DNA of 64,000 nucleotides from Actinoplanes sp. KI2. GTDB taxonomy: Bacteria > Actinomycetota > Actinomycetes > Mycobacteriales > Micromonosporaceae. Position 1 is the stretch's first letter, and the number at the start of each line of letters is the position of its first letter. Of the stretch, positions 20,161-29,401 are shown piece after piece. The notes beneath the pieces were generated by a model. That model was not told where the DNA came from, ran no database searches, and saw nothing but the letters and a program-made list of their open reading frames with translations. Where the stretch lies: positions 124,001-188,000 of the forward strand of contig NZ_JAOSZE010000009.1 in assembly GCF_025630775.1 (NCBI RefSeq). Direction: 5' to 3'. A program made the position numbers and the translations under genes.

Positions 20161-21561
20161 GTGTCGCGGCTGCGCCTGTACCTCGGCTTGACCGCCGTCC
20201 TGATGGTGACCTACCTGATGTGGCCGGCGGAGCTACAAGGCTGGCCGATGCTCGCGGTCACCCTCAGCCCGCTGCCCGCTCTGCTGCTGGGTCTGCGACG
20301 CGCCCGGCCCGGAACTCGGCTGGCGTGGTGGCTGCTGCTGGCCGGGACCGTCGTCTACAACATCGGCGACGCGGTGTGGGCCTGGCAGCTCACCGTCGCC
20401 GGGCAGGCGGTCGCCGACGCCGACGCCGTCGTGCGCCTGAGCATGACCGGCGGCGGCGGGCTGATCCTGGCGGCCGCGCTGGTCGTGGTGCTGCGACGCG
20501 GCCGCGCGGACATCGGCGGCATCATCGACTCGGTGATCGCCGCCGCCGGGCTGGCCGGAATTTTCTGGAGCATCGTCCTGCTGCCCGCGATGACCGCCCG
20601 CGGCGTGCCGACCGATCAGCAGTTCAGTCGCTTCCTCAACGTCTTCCTGGTGGCCGCGACGCTGGGTGCGCTGATGCGGGTCTCCCTCGTCGCCGACCGG
20701 TGGGTGCGGTCCGTCCAGTTCCTCGGCGCGTCCGTCGCGTTCGCGCTGCTGTCGAACGCCTCCGCCGCGCTGGGCGCCGACTGGGCGAACATGCCGTACA
20801 TGGCGGCCTTCATCGCGGTCGGCTGCGCCGCGTTGCACCCCTCGATGGTCGAGCTGACCACGCTGGGCCGCACCCCCGTCGACGACCTGAGCACCGCCCG
20901 CCTGGTCTTTCTCGGCATCATGCTGGCGATCGTCCCGCTCCTCGGCGGCGGCCGGGCTGTGCTGGGACTGCCCACCGACGGCGTGCTCACGATCTCGTCC
21001 GTCGGCATGATTCCGCTGGTCATGGTGCGGATCGGCCGGATGTCGACGGCACGGCGCAAGGCTGAGCAGGCCCTGCACCGGATGGCCACCTCGGACCCGC
21101 TGACCGGTCTGCCGAACCGCGCCGCCTGCGTCACCCGGATCAACGCCGAACTGGCGGCCGGGCCGGACGAGCTCACCGTGCTCTTCTGCGACCTGGACGG
21201 CTTCAAACCGGTCAACGACCGGCTCGGCCACGCCGCCGGCGACGCGCTGCTCGTCGCCGTGGCCGACCATCTCCGCGGCGGCATGCGCGGCGCCGACCTG
21301 GTCAGCCGCTTCGGCGGCGACGAGTTCGTGATCGTGTGCCGCGGCCGGGGAGCCGACGACGCGATGGTCGACCGGATTCAAACCCTGGTCTCGCGGGCAC
21401 TCCGCGCCGACAAGGCGGAGGTGCGCATCGGCGTCAGCGTGGGCATCGCCCGGGCCCGCGCGGGCGACACCAGCGACGACGTTCTCGGCCGCGCGGACCT
21501 GGCGATGTACGAGGCCAAGAAGCGCAAGGAGATCGGCTTCGTCAGCGTGGCCTGCGCCTAG
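20161..21561 (+). CDS. Membrane-bound diguanylate cyclase (GGDEF)
   Basis: The 466-residue protein has about nine hydrophobic segments over residues 1-295 and a C-terminal GGDEF domain (about 310-460) that would make cyclic di-GMP. The active site reads RFGGDEF. The inhibitory I-site RxxD (RGAD) lies five residues upstream, so product feedback is expected. There is no EAL or HD-GYP domain. It starts with GTG. The multi-helix N-terminus probably senses a membrane or extracellular cue. A second GGDEF gene follows 78 bases later, and a pilus operon lies downstream on the other strand. Confidence 0.87.
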   Translation: MSRLRLYLGLTAVLMVTYLMWPAELQGWPMLAVTLSPLPALLLGLRRARPGTRLAWWLLLAGTVVYNIGDAVWAWQLTVAGQAVADADAVVRLSMTGGGGLILAAALVVVLRRGRADIGGIIDSVIAAAGLAGIFWSIVLLPAMTARGVPTDQQFSRFLNVFLVAATLGALMRVSLVADRWVRSVQFLGASVAFALLSNASAALGADWANMPYMAAFIAVGCAALHPSMVELTTLGRTPVDDLSTARLVFLGIMLAIVPLLGGGRAVLGLPTDGVLTISSVGMIPLVMVRIGRMSTARRKAEQALHRMATSDPLTGLPNRAACVTRINAELAAGPDELTVLFCDLDGFKPVNDRLGHAAGDALLVAVADHLRGGMRGADLVSRFGGDEFVIVCRGRGADDAMVDRIQTLVSRALRADKAEVRIGVSVGIARARAGDTSDDVLGRADLAMYEAKKRKEIGFVSVACA

Positions 21562-21639
21562 CGCTCCGGTCTGCGGCAGTTTCCTCAAGCCGGGCCGGGC
21601 GCTGCCGATCTGGTGCACGCGGCGAGGAGGAGAAAGAAC

Positions 21640-23241
21640 ATGGATTCAGGCGCCGGTGCGCTGCACCTTTCGTCCTCGCTGCTGGAGCTGGAGGACCGGA
21701 TCCGCTGGAAGCCGATGGCGAGCCTCGCGCTCGCGCGGCAGTACGAGCAGCAGGCGATGGCTCTGGGGGACCCGCTGCTGGCCGCGCGGGCGCGCCTGTG
21801 CCAGGCCAACATGCAGTCGCGCTCGGGTGACCTGGCCGGCGCCACCCGGCAGATCTGGACCGTGTTCGACTGGGCGAGCGAGCATCAGGACCTCCAGCTG
21901 CTGGCCCGTACCCACCTGATCTGGGCGAACGTGCATCGCAACCTGGGCGACGCGGCGCAGTGCCTGGAGCAGTCGATGCTCTCGGTCGAGCTGCTCGACG
22001 ACACGGCCACCGCGCACATGCAAATCTGGCACCGCGTGAAGCTGGCCGACGCCCTGTGCATGTCGGGGATGGTCGAGGCCGCCCGGGTGCGGTACCGGCA
22101 GAGCGCCGACCTGGCGGTGGAGCTGCGGCGGCCCGAGTTGCTGCTGGGGCTGCTCAACAACTGGGCCTACTGGGAGCTGGCCACCGACAACTTCGCCGAG
22201 GCCCAGCAGGTCGCCGGCCAGCTCATCGAGCACGCCCGCGACCACGGGTACGATCTGACGCCGCCGGATCTCGACACGCTCGGCTCCATCGAGATCGCCG
22301 TCGGCCGGCCCGCCGAGGCCGTACGGCTGGTCCAGCTCGCCATTCAGCAGCACGGCCTGGAGGGGCAGGACGACGCCGACACGCTGGCGGAATGCAACCT
22401 CACCCTGGCCCGGGCGCAGCGCAGCCTCGGCGCGCACGGCGAGGCTCAGGACAGCCTGGACCGCTGCCGCACGCTGAGCGTCGAGCGGGGCCTGAGCGAG
22501 GTGCTGGTTCGTGCGCATCAGGAACAGGCGGAGCTGTACGCCGCCCAGGACCGCTTCGCCGAGGCGTTCGCCGAGCACAAGGCGTTCTTCGCGGCGCACC
22601 GGCGGCTACGGTCGCGCCAGCGGGAGGCCGAGTCCCTGACCCGGCAGGCGATGTTCGAGACCGCCGAGGCGCGGAAAGAGGCGGAGCGGTTCCGCGAGCA
22701 GGCCCGGCGGGACTCGCTCACCGGCCTGCACAACCGCCGCTACGTCGACGAGAACCTGCCGGCCCTGCTCACCGGCAAGACCGACGTCGCGGTCGCGGTC
22801 GCCGACATCGACCACTTCAAGTCGATCAACGATCAGCTGTCGCACGCGGTCGGCGACCGGGTGCTCGCGGTGGTGGCGACGGTGCTGCAGCGCGAGCAGC
22901 TGGCACTGGCGCCGGAGGGATTCGTGGCGCGGCTGGGCGGCGAGGAGTTCCTGCTGGTCCTGCCCGGCGTGTCGGCCGGCGCCGCCCATGCCGCGCTGGA
23001 TCGGATCCGGTTGGCCGTCGGGTGCCATGACTGGGCGGGCCTCACCGCCGGCATGCCGGTCACGGTCAGCATCGGCGTCACGCACTCCGGGCTCCTGCCG
23101 GAACCCACCCAGCCGGCCCTGCTGGCCGTCGCCGACCGGCATCTCTACGCCGCCAAGCGCCAGGGCCGCAACCGGGTGGTCACCGGCTGCCCCGAGGACG
23201 GCGCCGGCCTGCAGCCGGCGACGACCGCGGGCGTACGCTGA
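21640..23241 (+). CDS. TPR-domain diguanylate cyclase (GGEEF), cytoplasmic
   Basis: The 533-residue protein has about 330 residues of tetratricopeptide-like helical repeats, a short coiled-coil linker (near QREAESLTRQAM) and a GGDEF domain with the active variant LGGEEF. The RxxD I-site is absent (the position reads APEG), so feedback inhibition may be missing, unlike the preceding cyclase. A strong ribosome-binding site, GAGGAGGAGA, precedes ATG 21640, ruling out the earlier in-frame start at 21613. TPR domains usually bind proteins, so it may be switched on by a partner. It converges with the sigma-partner gene, the two stops being adjacent. Confidence 0.87.
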   Translation: MDSGAGALHLSSSLLELEDRIRWKPMASLALARQYEQQAMALGDPLLAARARLCQANMQSRSGDLAGATRQIWTVFDWASEHQDLQLLARTHLIWANVHRNLGDAAQCLEQSMLSVELLDDTATAHMQIWHRVKLADALCMSGMVEAARVRYRQSADLAVELRRPELLLGLLNNWAYWELATDNFAEAQQVAGQLIEHARDHGYDLTPPDLDTLGSIEIAVGRPAEAVRLVQLAIQQHGLEGQDDADTLAECNLTLARAQRSLGAHGEAQDSLDRCRTLSVERGLSEVLVRAHQEQAELYAAQDRFAEAFAEHKAFFAAHRRLRSRQREAESLTRQAMFETAEARKEAERFREQARRDSLTGLHNRRYVDENLPALLTGKTDVAVAVADIDHFKSINDQLSHAVGDRVLAVVATVLQREQLALAPEGFVARLGGEEFLLVLPGVSAGAAHAALDRIRLAVGCHDWAGLTAGMPVTVSIGVTHSGLLPEPTQPALLAVADRHLYAAKRQGRNRVVTGCPEDGAGLQPATTAGVR

Positions 23242-24459
23242 TCAGTCCCGGAACTCGATGGTGAGTGCCGCTCGGTCGTTGGCCTGGTTCGGATCGTTGT
23301 AGCCCTCCAGCGGGATCACGTCGGTGGCCGGGTCGAAGTAGAACTTCTGGTGGCGCCGCGGCGAGTCGACGTGCAGCGTGATCCGGCGAGTCGTCCCGCC
23401 GGCGAGCTTGGCGCCGGTGCAGACGACCTCCGTCATCCCGCCGCCGGGCAAGGTTGCGCTACAACCGTGCGGCAGATTGACCAGCCGCATGTCATCCGCG
23501 ATGAGGGTGTCCGTCTTGTACGGGATTGCCGAGGTGCCGGTGTTGCGCACCGTCAACGTCATCGAACCCGCGTAGTGGCCGTTCCCCTGCCGGCTCAGAA
23601 CGAGGTTGCTGCTGGTCAGCTCGAGGTCCGTGGCGTACGCGTTGGTGGTGTGTGCCGCCGTACCCTGCTGGACGAAGGCCGACCCGTTCCAGCCGAACGT
23701 CAGCCACTGCCGGGTGACGTACCGCTCGTTGGCCGAACTGGGATCGGCACACCGCCAGGGCACCGGAAAATCGGCGATCTCGACCTGGACCGTGCCGCTC
23801 GCGCCGGCGCGCACCCCACAGAGGGCATCCACGTCGCCGCCCTGCTGGAGGACCGAGCCGACCGTGCGCACCTCGCCGCCAGGCCCCGGTGTGAAGGCCA
23901 CGACCTGCGACCCGACGTCGTTGGGTCCGTTCATGCAAAAGACACGAGCGAACGTTTCCGCCCGGCCATCCCGATCGACGTCGGCGTAGGCGACCCCGGC
24001 GATCCACAGAGCGACGCCGTCGGACTGAGTGTCGCCGTTCCGGAGCCGAACCGGGCCAGTCGGGCATTTCACATTGCCCATCTCGGCCGCCCACGCGGGC
24101 AGGTTGAGCGTGGCGGAGTAGAGCGCCGCCTCGGTGATGCCGCCGGCCGGAGCCGTCGTCGACGGGTGGGTGCTCTCGCCCGGTCCGATGAAGTAGGGCT
24201 CCCCGGAGGCGGAGGGGTCCGGGGCGACCGACGAGTTCGCCGGAGGGCCGTGCGGATCGCCGGTCAACACCGCGTCGGCCATCAGCGGGATGGCGACGAC
24301 CAGGGCGGCCAACGCCGCGATCGTGATGGTGCGGTTGCGGTTGCGGGTGCGCATGACTTCCCGGGTACGGTCGGCACCGACCGGCTTCACCAGGGGAGCC
24401 GCCTGGTTGCGGAACTCGTCGAACGCGGCGGTCAGCGGATCGTGATCGAAGTTGGTCAT
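23242..24459 (-). CDS. Membrane-anchored partner of the ECF sigma factor (exported domain unknown)
   Basis: The 405-residue protein has ~45 cytoplasmic residues, one membrane segment (about 44-62: TIAALAALVVAIPLMADAV) and a ~340-residue outer part. That part contains ADVDRDGRAETF, a calcium-binding-like DxDxDG motif as found in FG-GAP/VCBS repeats, and several cysteines. The ATG overlaps the sigma factor stop in ATGA, so the two are made together. This layout is usual for anti-sigma factors in actinobacteria, but I see no zinc-type anti-sigma HxxxCxxC motif. Its anti-sigma role is inference from the pairing. Confidence 0.7.
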   Translation of the reverse strand: MTNFDHDPLTAAFDEFRNQAAPLVKPVGADRTREVMRTRNRNRTITIAALAALVVAIPLMADAVLTGDPHGPPANSSVAPDPSASGEPYFIGPGESTHPSTTAPAGGITEAALYSATLNLPAWAAEMGNVKCPTGPVRLRNGDTQSDGVALWIAGVAYADVDRDGRAETFARVFCMNGPNDVGSQVVAFTPGPGGEVRTVGSVLQQGGDVDALCGVRAGASGTVQVEIADFPVPWRCADPSSANERYVTRQWLTFGWNGSAFVQQGTAAHTTNAYATDLELTSSNLVLSRQGNGHYAGSMTLTVRNTGTSAIPYKTDTLIADDMRLVNLPHGCSATLPGGGMTEVVCTGAKLAGGTTRRITLHVDSPRRHQKFYFDPATDVIPLEGYNDPNQANDRAALTIEFRD

Positions 24460-24980
24460 CTGTCGTCCTCCTTCTCGGCGAGGCGAGCGGCCAGCGCCGC
24501 GCGGCCGCGGTGCAGCCACGCCTTGACGGTCCCCTCGGGCACGCCGACCTGGTCCGCGATGTCCCGCACCGACTGATCGGCGAGGTAGTGCAGGATGACC
24601 ACCCGACGATGCTGGGCGGGCAGGGTCGCGAGCGCGCCGGCCAGCGCGACCCGGTCCGGGCCCGGGGCAGGAACGTCCTCCATCCGGTGCTTACGAAGGA
24701 AGAGGGCAGCCGTACGGGCGCGGCGCCACTGACTGACCGCCAGATTCCACGCGACCCGGCGCACCCAGCCCAGCGGATCGTCCAGCGCGGCCACCCGCTT
24801 CCACCGGGCCAGGGCGCGGCAGAACGCCTCCTGCACCAGGTCCTGAGCGCCGGGCAGATCACCGGTGTACGCGTACAGCTGGATCGTCAGCGACTGGAAG
24901 TGAGCGGCGTAGAAGCCGTCGAAGTCCAGGTCGGGCGGCCGGCCGGCATCCACCTCGCGATCATGGCGCACTGCGACCAC
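24456..24980 (-). CDS. ECF sigma factor, SigE-like group
   Basis: The 174-residue RNA polymerase sigma factor has region 2 at about residues 20-90 (DLVQEAFCRALARW) and region 4 at about 115-165 (RDIADQVGVPEGTVKAWLHR, the helix-turn-helix). It has no region 1 or 3, as in extracytoplasmic-function sigma factors. The GTG start at 24980 is preceded by GGGAGAGGG. It is co-transcribed with the membrane protein gene that overlaps it. Two more such pairs occur in this window. The target promoters are unknown. Confidence 0.88.
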   Translation of the reverse strand: MVAVRHDREVDAGRPPDLDFDGFYAAHFQSLTIQLYAYTGDLPGAQDLVQEAFCRALARWKRVAALDDPLGWVRRVAWNLAVSQWRRARTAALFLRKHRMEDVPAPGPDRVALAGALATLPAQHRRVVILHYLADQSVRDIADQVGVPEGTVKAWLHRGRAALAARLAEKEDDR

Positions 24981-25078
24981 GGTGCCCTCTCCCTCCCCCG
25001 TTGCGCCCGGTGGGCCGGCCGCTCAGGGGTTACACGCCTGACGACCGGCTCCGGTTACAGAGCGAGCGACAAATTCTG

Positions 25079-27115
25079 CTAGCCGGTCGGGGTCCAGTTC
25101 AGGATGGCTATCTGGCGTTTGCCGGCGACCGGCGCGGACGGGTTCGCGTCGACGATCGCCACCTTGGCCCGGAGGCTGGGGCTGCCGGTCGTGGAGCAGG
25201 TGGCGGAGCCGGGGCAGACGTACGCGGTGAGGTAGACGGCGTAGGCGAAGCCGGGGGCGTCGTCGGGGACCTCGATGACCGGGCCGATGTAGGCGAAGCT
25301 GCCGGTCTGCTTGATCTGCAGGGAACGGCTGATCACGCCGAAGCGGAAGACCTGCTCGGAGAGGTTGTTCAGGCTGATGTCGAGGGCGGCCTTGGGCGTG
25401 TACGTGGTGCCCTGCACGTAGAACTGGCTGCCGGGGCTGTTCGTGGTGGTGATGACCGAGCACCCACCGGCGTTCAGGCCGGTGGTCACGCAGCCGGTCT
25501 CGGCGCGCAGGGCCGGGGTCACATAGGACAGATCCAGCTGGATGGCATCGATGGACTCGGTGTCGTTCTTGTCGCCGACGGTGCTGGTGACCTCGATCTG
25601 GGCGCCGGTGAAGGTGCCGGCGTAGATCAAGCCGGCCAGGCCGTTGACGGCCGTGGTGAGGGCCACCGGCGTCGTGTCGGTGTACCAGCTGCTGCCGCCC
25701 TTCTCCCCCGGGATCAGGGTGGTCGCGGCGGCCGTTCCGCCGGTCGGGGTGAGGGTGACCTTGAGGCTGTCGGCGTTGGCCGTGTCCTCGTGGTGGTGGA
25801 CCACGCGCACGGTCGCGCTCTTGAGAATGGACCCCACCGGAATGGCCGTCGTCGGCGTGACGCCGACCGTGAGCTTGCCGCTCAGCTGGCCGTTCGTGCT
25901 CTTGTAGCCGGCCGCGGTGCCGCCGATGGCACCAAGGTCGGCCACCGTGGCGGTCTTGTAGTCGTCGGCGGCCGGCACGCTGGTCACGGCCAGCGTCTTG
26001 GTGGTGGTCGACTCGGTTCCGGAGGTCAGGCCGTAGACGGCGACCGGCGGCTTCGTCGGGTCGATGGCGCCGCTGTCGGTGTTCCAACCGCCGCAGATCT
26101 CCGCCTGACCGGCCTTGACCACCATCTGGCTGTCGCCGCCGAAGATGAACTGCACGCCACTGGCATTGGGGTTGTCGATCGGGTTGATGCAGGCGCCTGG
26201 GATTGCCGTCGAGGCGGACAGGGTGCCGGTCGGCACACCGGCCACCAGCGTGCCGTCGTTGATCGTCCAGACGTTGCTGCCGTAGTCGAGCAGCGGATTG
26301 TTGTTCGTGCCGGAGTTGTGGAAGTCGAAGTAGTACGTGCCCGGCTGGAACCACCACAGGCTTCCGGAGCACTTGCTGCTGTTGGTCATCATGTCGGAGA
26401 GCTTCGCCGCGTCGTCGTAGTAGCCGGGGCTGAACTTCACGACCGAGTTCTTGGTGGTGCAGGCCGGCAGCGGCTGGAGTGCCGGGGCGGTGGTGATCTT
26501 CGGTGCGTATCCGGGGTCGTCGCCGAGCGGGTTGGCCGCGCTCGACGAGCACTGCGGCGGCGGCGTGCTCTGGATCGTGCCGATGCAGGCGCCCTTGGCG
26601 TAGACACCGCTGCTGGCCGTCACCGATCCGCTGGTCACGTTGATCGTCGAGTTCGAGTAGATGCCGCCGTGCACCCGGAAGGTGGAGGTGGCGCTGTTCG
26701 GCTGCGTGATCTTCAGGCCGTCCTCGCCCGGCGCGGTCCCGAGCGTCAGGATCGCGTTGCCGGGCCGGTTGCAGTTGGACAGCGACGGGCACTGGATCCG
26801 CACCGCCGTCGACGGGTCGGAGCTGCACTTCACGGCCGCCGAGGTGGTGCCCTCGAAGGACGGCAGCGTCAGGGTGTTCGACGACCCGAAGCAGTTCCCG
26901 CTCGCGGTCGACGTGCCGTTGCGGAGGTTGTTGATCGCGGCCTGCACGGCACCGTCGGCGTCCGCGCCGGCCGAGGCCTGGTCGCGCAGGTTGATCGTGG
27001 TGCGCAGGCTGGTGTCGGCGTAGGTCAGCAGCGCGCCCAGCACCACCGCGACGACCGAGATCACGATCAGGACGAGGATCAGCACCGCGCCCTCGTCGTC
27101 GGGTCGGCGTTTCAC
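25079..27115 (-). CDS. Large PilX-like pilus-associated protein with N-terminal membrane anchor
   Basis: The 678-residue protein starts with a GTG that overlaps the preceding prepilin stop (GTGA). A short basic start (VKRRPDDEG) leads into a hydrophobic segment (about residues 10-30), the arrangement of PilX-type minor pilin assembly proteins, though the FTLIEL box is absent. The rest is a long Ser/Thr/Gly-rich exported region with several cysteines. It is much larger than ordinary PilX and may be a pilus-tip or surface adhesin; that is inference. It is the last gene of the pilus operon. Confidence 0.7.
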   Translation of the reverse strand: MKRRPDDEGAVLILVLIVISVVAVVLGALLTYADTSLRTTINLRDQASAGADADGAVQAAINNLRNGTSTASGNCFGSSNTLTLPSFEGTTSAAVKCSSDPSTAVRIQCPSLSNCNRPGNAILTLGTAPGEDGLKITQPNSATSTFRVHGGIYSNSTINVTSGSVTASSGVYAKGACIGTIQSTPPPQCSSSAANPLGDDPGYAPKITTAPALQPLPACTTKNSVVKFSPGYYDDAAKLSDMMTNSSKCSGSLWWFQPGTYYFDFHNSGTNNNPLLDYGSNVWTINDGTLVAGVPTGTLSASTAIPGACINPIDNPNASGVQFIFGGDSQMVVKAGQAEICGGWNTDSGAIDPTKPPVAVYGLTSGTESTTTKTLAVTSVPAADDYKTATVADLGAIGGTAAGYKSTNGQLSGKLTVGVTPTTAIPVGSILKSATVRVVHHHEDTANADSLKVTLTPTGGTAAATTLIPGEKGGSSWYTDTTPVALTTAVNGLAGLIYAGTFTGAQIEVTSTVGDKNDTESIDAIQLDLSYVTPALRAETGCVTTGLNAGGCSVITTTNSPGSQFYVQGTTYTPKAALDISLNNLSEQVFRFGVISRSLQIKQTGSFAYIGPVIEVPDDAPGFAYAVYLTAYVCPGSATCSTTGSPSLRAKVAIVDANPSAPVAGKRQIAILNWTPTG

Positions 27116-27762
27116 TGTTGCCTCCGGTGGCCGGTCAGCGTGATCGGGTAGGGGTCCGCGCCCGGCACCGTGACCGAGAACGCGAGGGTCACTGTCTGCG
27201 GCACCGAGGTGCCGTCGCAGGTCGTGGGGGCCGCGCAGGACACGGAGAACGTCGACGGGTCGACGTTGTGCGCGACCACGATGTCGGTGGTGGCGCCGTT
27301 GGTGCAGAACAGCCGGTGCAGCTCGCTCGTCGCGCCGGCCGGCGCGAGGTAGTACGCCACGATCCGGGTGTTGCGGATGGCCGGGCTGACCGAGGTGTCC
27401 CAGTCGTCGGCCAGCAGCCGCACCTTCGCGGCCGGCGTCGCGGTGGTGCCACAGACCTGGCCATCGGCGTCGAAGGCCGCGTTCAGCTGGATCGAGGCCT
27501 TGAACGGAATGGTCCCGCCGGGACCGGTCGCCGAGAGGTCCCGCAGGCCGACCGCGGTCACGTCGCGGGCCACATAGGCGGCGCTGATCTGGGCTTCCCG
27601 GGACAGCGTCATCCGGGCGGAGGTGGCATCGGTGTTCCGGAAGTACAGGATCAACGCATCGCCCAGCGGGACCACGACGATCGCCGTGATGACGACCACG
27701 AGCAGCAGCTCGATGAGGGTGAAGCCGGCGTCGTCCCGCGCGGCCCTGGAGGTCAGCCGCAT
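27112..27762 (-). CDS. Type IV prepilin-like protein (PilW-like)
   Basis: The 216-residue protein carries a class III prepilin signal: basic leader MRLTSRAARDDAG, then FTLIELLLVVVITAI, with cleavage expected between Gly13 and Phe14. Glu18 is the conserved +5 glutamate of the mature protein. The length and operon place suggest a minor pilin of the PilW type. It overlaps the upstream prepilin by ten bases and the downstream PilX-like gene in GTGA. It needs a prepilin peptidase, which is not encoded in this window. Confidence 0.82.
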   Translation of the reverse strand: MRLTSRAARDDAGFTLIELLLVVVITAIVVVPLGDALILYFRNTDATSARMTLSREAQISAAYVARDVTAVGLRDLSATGPGGTIPFKASIQLNAAFDADGQVCGTTATPAAKVRLLADDWDTSVSPAIRNTRIVAYYLAPAGATSELHRLFCTNGATTDIVVAHNVDPSTFSVSCAAPTTCDGTSVPQTVTLAFSVTVPGADPYPITLTGHRRQQ

Positions 27763-28196
27763 AGCGCATCCGCCAGTCCGCACGGCTTGCGCACCACGAT
27801 GACGAGTCGCTCGACCGCCCGCGAGTCGCTGCTCGCGACCTGGAGGTCGAGCTGCCGCAGACCCTTGTCCGTCGAGCAACTGCTCGACCACGCCGAGCCC
27901 GTCCAGTAGCCGACCTTCGCGATCGACGCGGAATAGCCCGCCGGCGGGGTGAAGCTCGGGGTGAGAGCGGCACACCCGGCCGGGTATCCCCCGGCATCGA
28001 CCGTACGGCTGATCGCCTCGGCGAAGTTGCGCAGGGTCACGCCGGCGGTGGTCTGCTTGCGGTGGATGTCGGAGACCATGATGCCGGTGACCAGGCAGCC
28101 CAGCACGGCCACCACGGCGGTCGACATGATGGCGATCGCGACGACCAGTTCGATCAAGGTCTCGCCACTGTCCGAGCGGCCTCCGGCGGCCCGCAT
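27753..28196 (-). CDS. Type IV prepilin-like protein (PilV-like) with unusual +1 residue
   Basis: The 147-residue protein has a short leader (MRAAGGRSDSG) followed by ETLIELVVAIAIM and a hydrophobic helix. The processing site would be after Gly11. The first mature residue is then Glu instead of the usual Phe, while the +5 Glu is kept. The rest resembles a minor pilin (four cysteines, small globular domain). ATG 28196 shares one base with the upstream pilC stop, and the 3' end overlaps the next prepilin gene. Confidence 0.8.
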   Translation of the reverse strand: MRAAGGRSDSGETLIELVVAIAIMSTAVVAVLGCLVTGIMVSDIHRKQTTAGVTLRNFAEAISRTVDAGGYPAGCAALTPSFTPPAGYSASIAKVGYWTGSAWSSSCSTDKGLRQLDLQVASSDSRAVERLVIVVRKPCGLADALCG

Positions 28197-29398
28197 CAGA
28201 CGTGGACCTGATTGAAGATGCCGTACATCGCGGAGACCAGCGCGACCGCGACAAAGCCCACAATACCGCCCATTACGATGATCATCACTGGCTCAAAGAG
28301 GGCCGTGAGCTTCTTGATCTTGTAATCCAGCTCGCCCTCGTAGTACTTGGCGGTCACCTCGAGCTGCGCGTCCAGGGTGCCGGTCTCCTCGCCGACGCGG
28401 ATCATCCGGGCCGCGGTGCCGGGGAACAGACCGGTGGCGGAGAGCGGGCCAGCCAGGCCCTCACCCTGGAGAACCCGTTCGCTCACCCGGGTGAGCGCCC
28501 GGACGAAGACCAGGTTGTTCAGCGAGGAGGTAGAGACATACAGGGCGGACGGCAGCGGGACGCCGGCGCCAACCATCGAGGCGAAGATCCGGCAGAACCG
28601 TTCCACCAGGGTGAACTGGATGGTGCTTCCGAGCACGGGGACGCGGAGGAAAACACGCTCCAGGGCATGGCGCCCCGAGTCGGTCCGCAGCGCGACGAAG
28701 ATCGCCAGAGCCAGGCCCACGGCAACGGCGAGCAGCGCCCACCACCACTGGGTGACGAAGTCGGTGGCGGCCAGCATCATCCGGGTCGGCAGCGGGAGCT
28801 TGGCGTCCAGGTCGGCGAAGAAGGTCTTGAAGCGCGGCAGCACGAAGCCGGCCAGGATGACGACCGTGACCACCGACATGACGGCGATCATGATCGGGTA
28901 GATCATGGCCGACGTGATCCGGCGCCGAGCCTCCAGGTCGCGTTCGAGGTAGCGCGCCAGCTGGGCCAGGACGATGTCGAGCTGCCCGGTCAGCTCCGCC
29001 GACCGCAGGATGCCACGGTAGAACTCCGGGAAGACCTTCGGATGCTGGTCGAAGCAGTCGGAGAGCGTCTCGCCGCGGCGCAGTCCCTCCTCGACCCCGG
29101 CCATCATCTTGCGGATCGCCGAGTTGCTCGCCTCGGCGCCGAGGGTGTGCACCGCGTCGACGATGGTCAGGCCGGCCGCGATGAACGCGCCGAGCTGCCG
29201 GGACAGGTGCATGACCTCCTCCCGCTTGACGCGCGGCGAGGTCAGCTCCAGCTGCAGCGCGCTCTTCTTCTCGGCCAGCCGGACGCCGCGCAGGTCCCGC
29301 TCGTAGAGCGCCAGCTCGGCGGCTTCCCGGGAGTCGGCCTTGTGCACGCCGGTGACCTCGTGGCCGTCCGGGCGCACCGCGGTATAGGTGAATTTCAT
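28196..29398 (-). CDS. pilC: Type IV pilus inner-membrane platform protein
   Basis: The 400-residue protein belongs to the PilC/GspF family, which couples the assembly and retraction ATPases to pilin insertion. Two GspF repeats are visible (about residues 70-195 and 272-395), each ending in a membrane helix, with another helix between. Conserved segments include HLSRQLGAFIAAGL and RMIRVGEETGTL. It begins three bases after the pilB stop and is part of a single leftward pilus operon. Confidence 0.9.
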   Translation of the reverse strand: MKFTYTAVRPDGHEVTGVHKADSREAAELALYERDLRGVRLAEKKSALQLELTSPRVKREEVMHLSRQLGAFIAAGLTIVDAVHTLGAEASNSAIRKMMAGVEEGLRRGETLSDCFDQHPKVFPEFYRGILRSAELTGQLDIVLAQLARYLERDLEARRRITSAMIYPIMIAVMSVVTVVILAGFVLPRFKTFFADLDAKLPLPTRMMLAATDFVTQWWWALLAVAVGLALAIFVALRTDSGRHALERVFLRVPVLGSTIQFTLVERFCRIFASMVGAGVPLPSALYVSTSSLNNLVFVRALTRVSERVLQGEGLAGPLSATGLFPGTAARMIRVGEETGTLDAQLEVTAKYYEGELDYKIKKLTALFEPVMIIVMGGIVGFVAVALVSAMYGIFNQVHV

Positions 29399-29401
29399 CG
29401 G

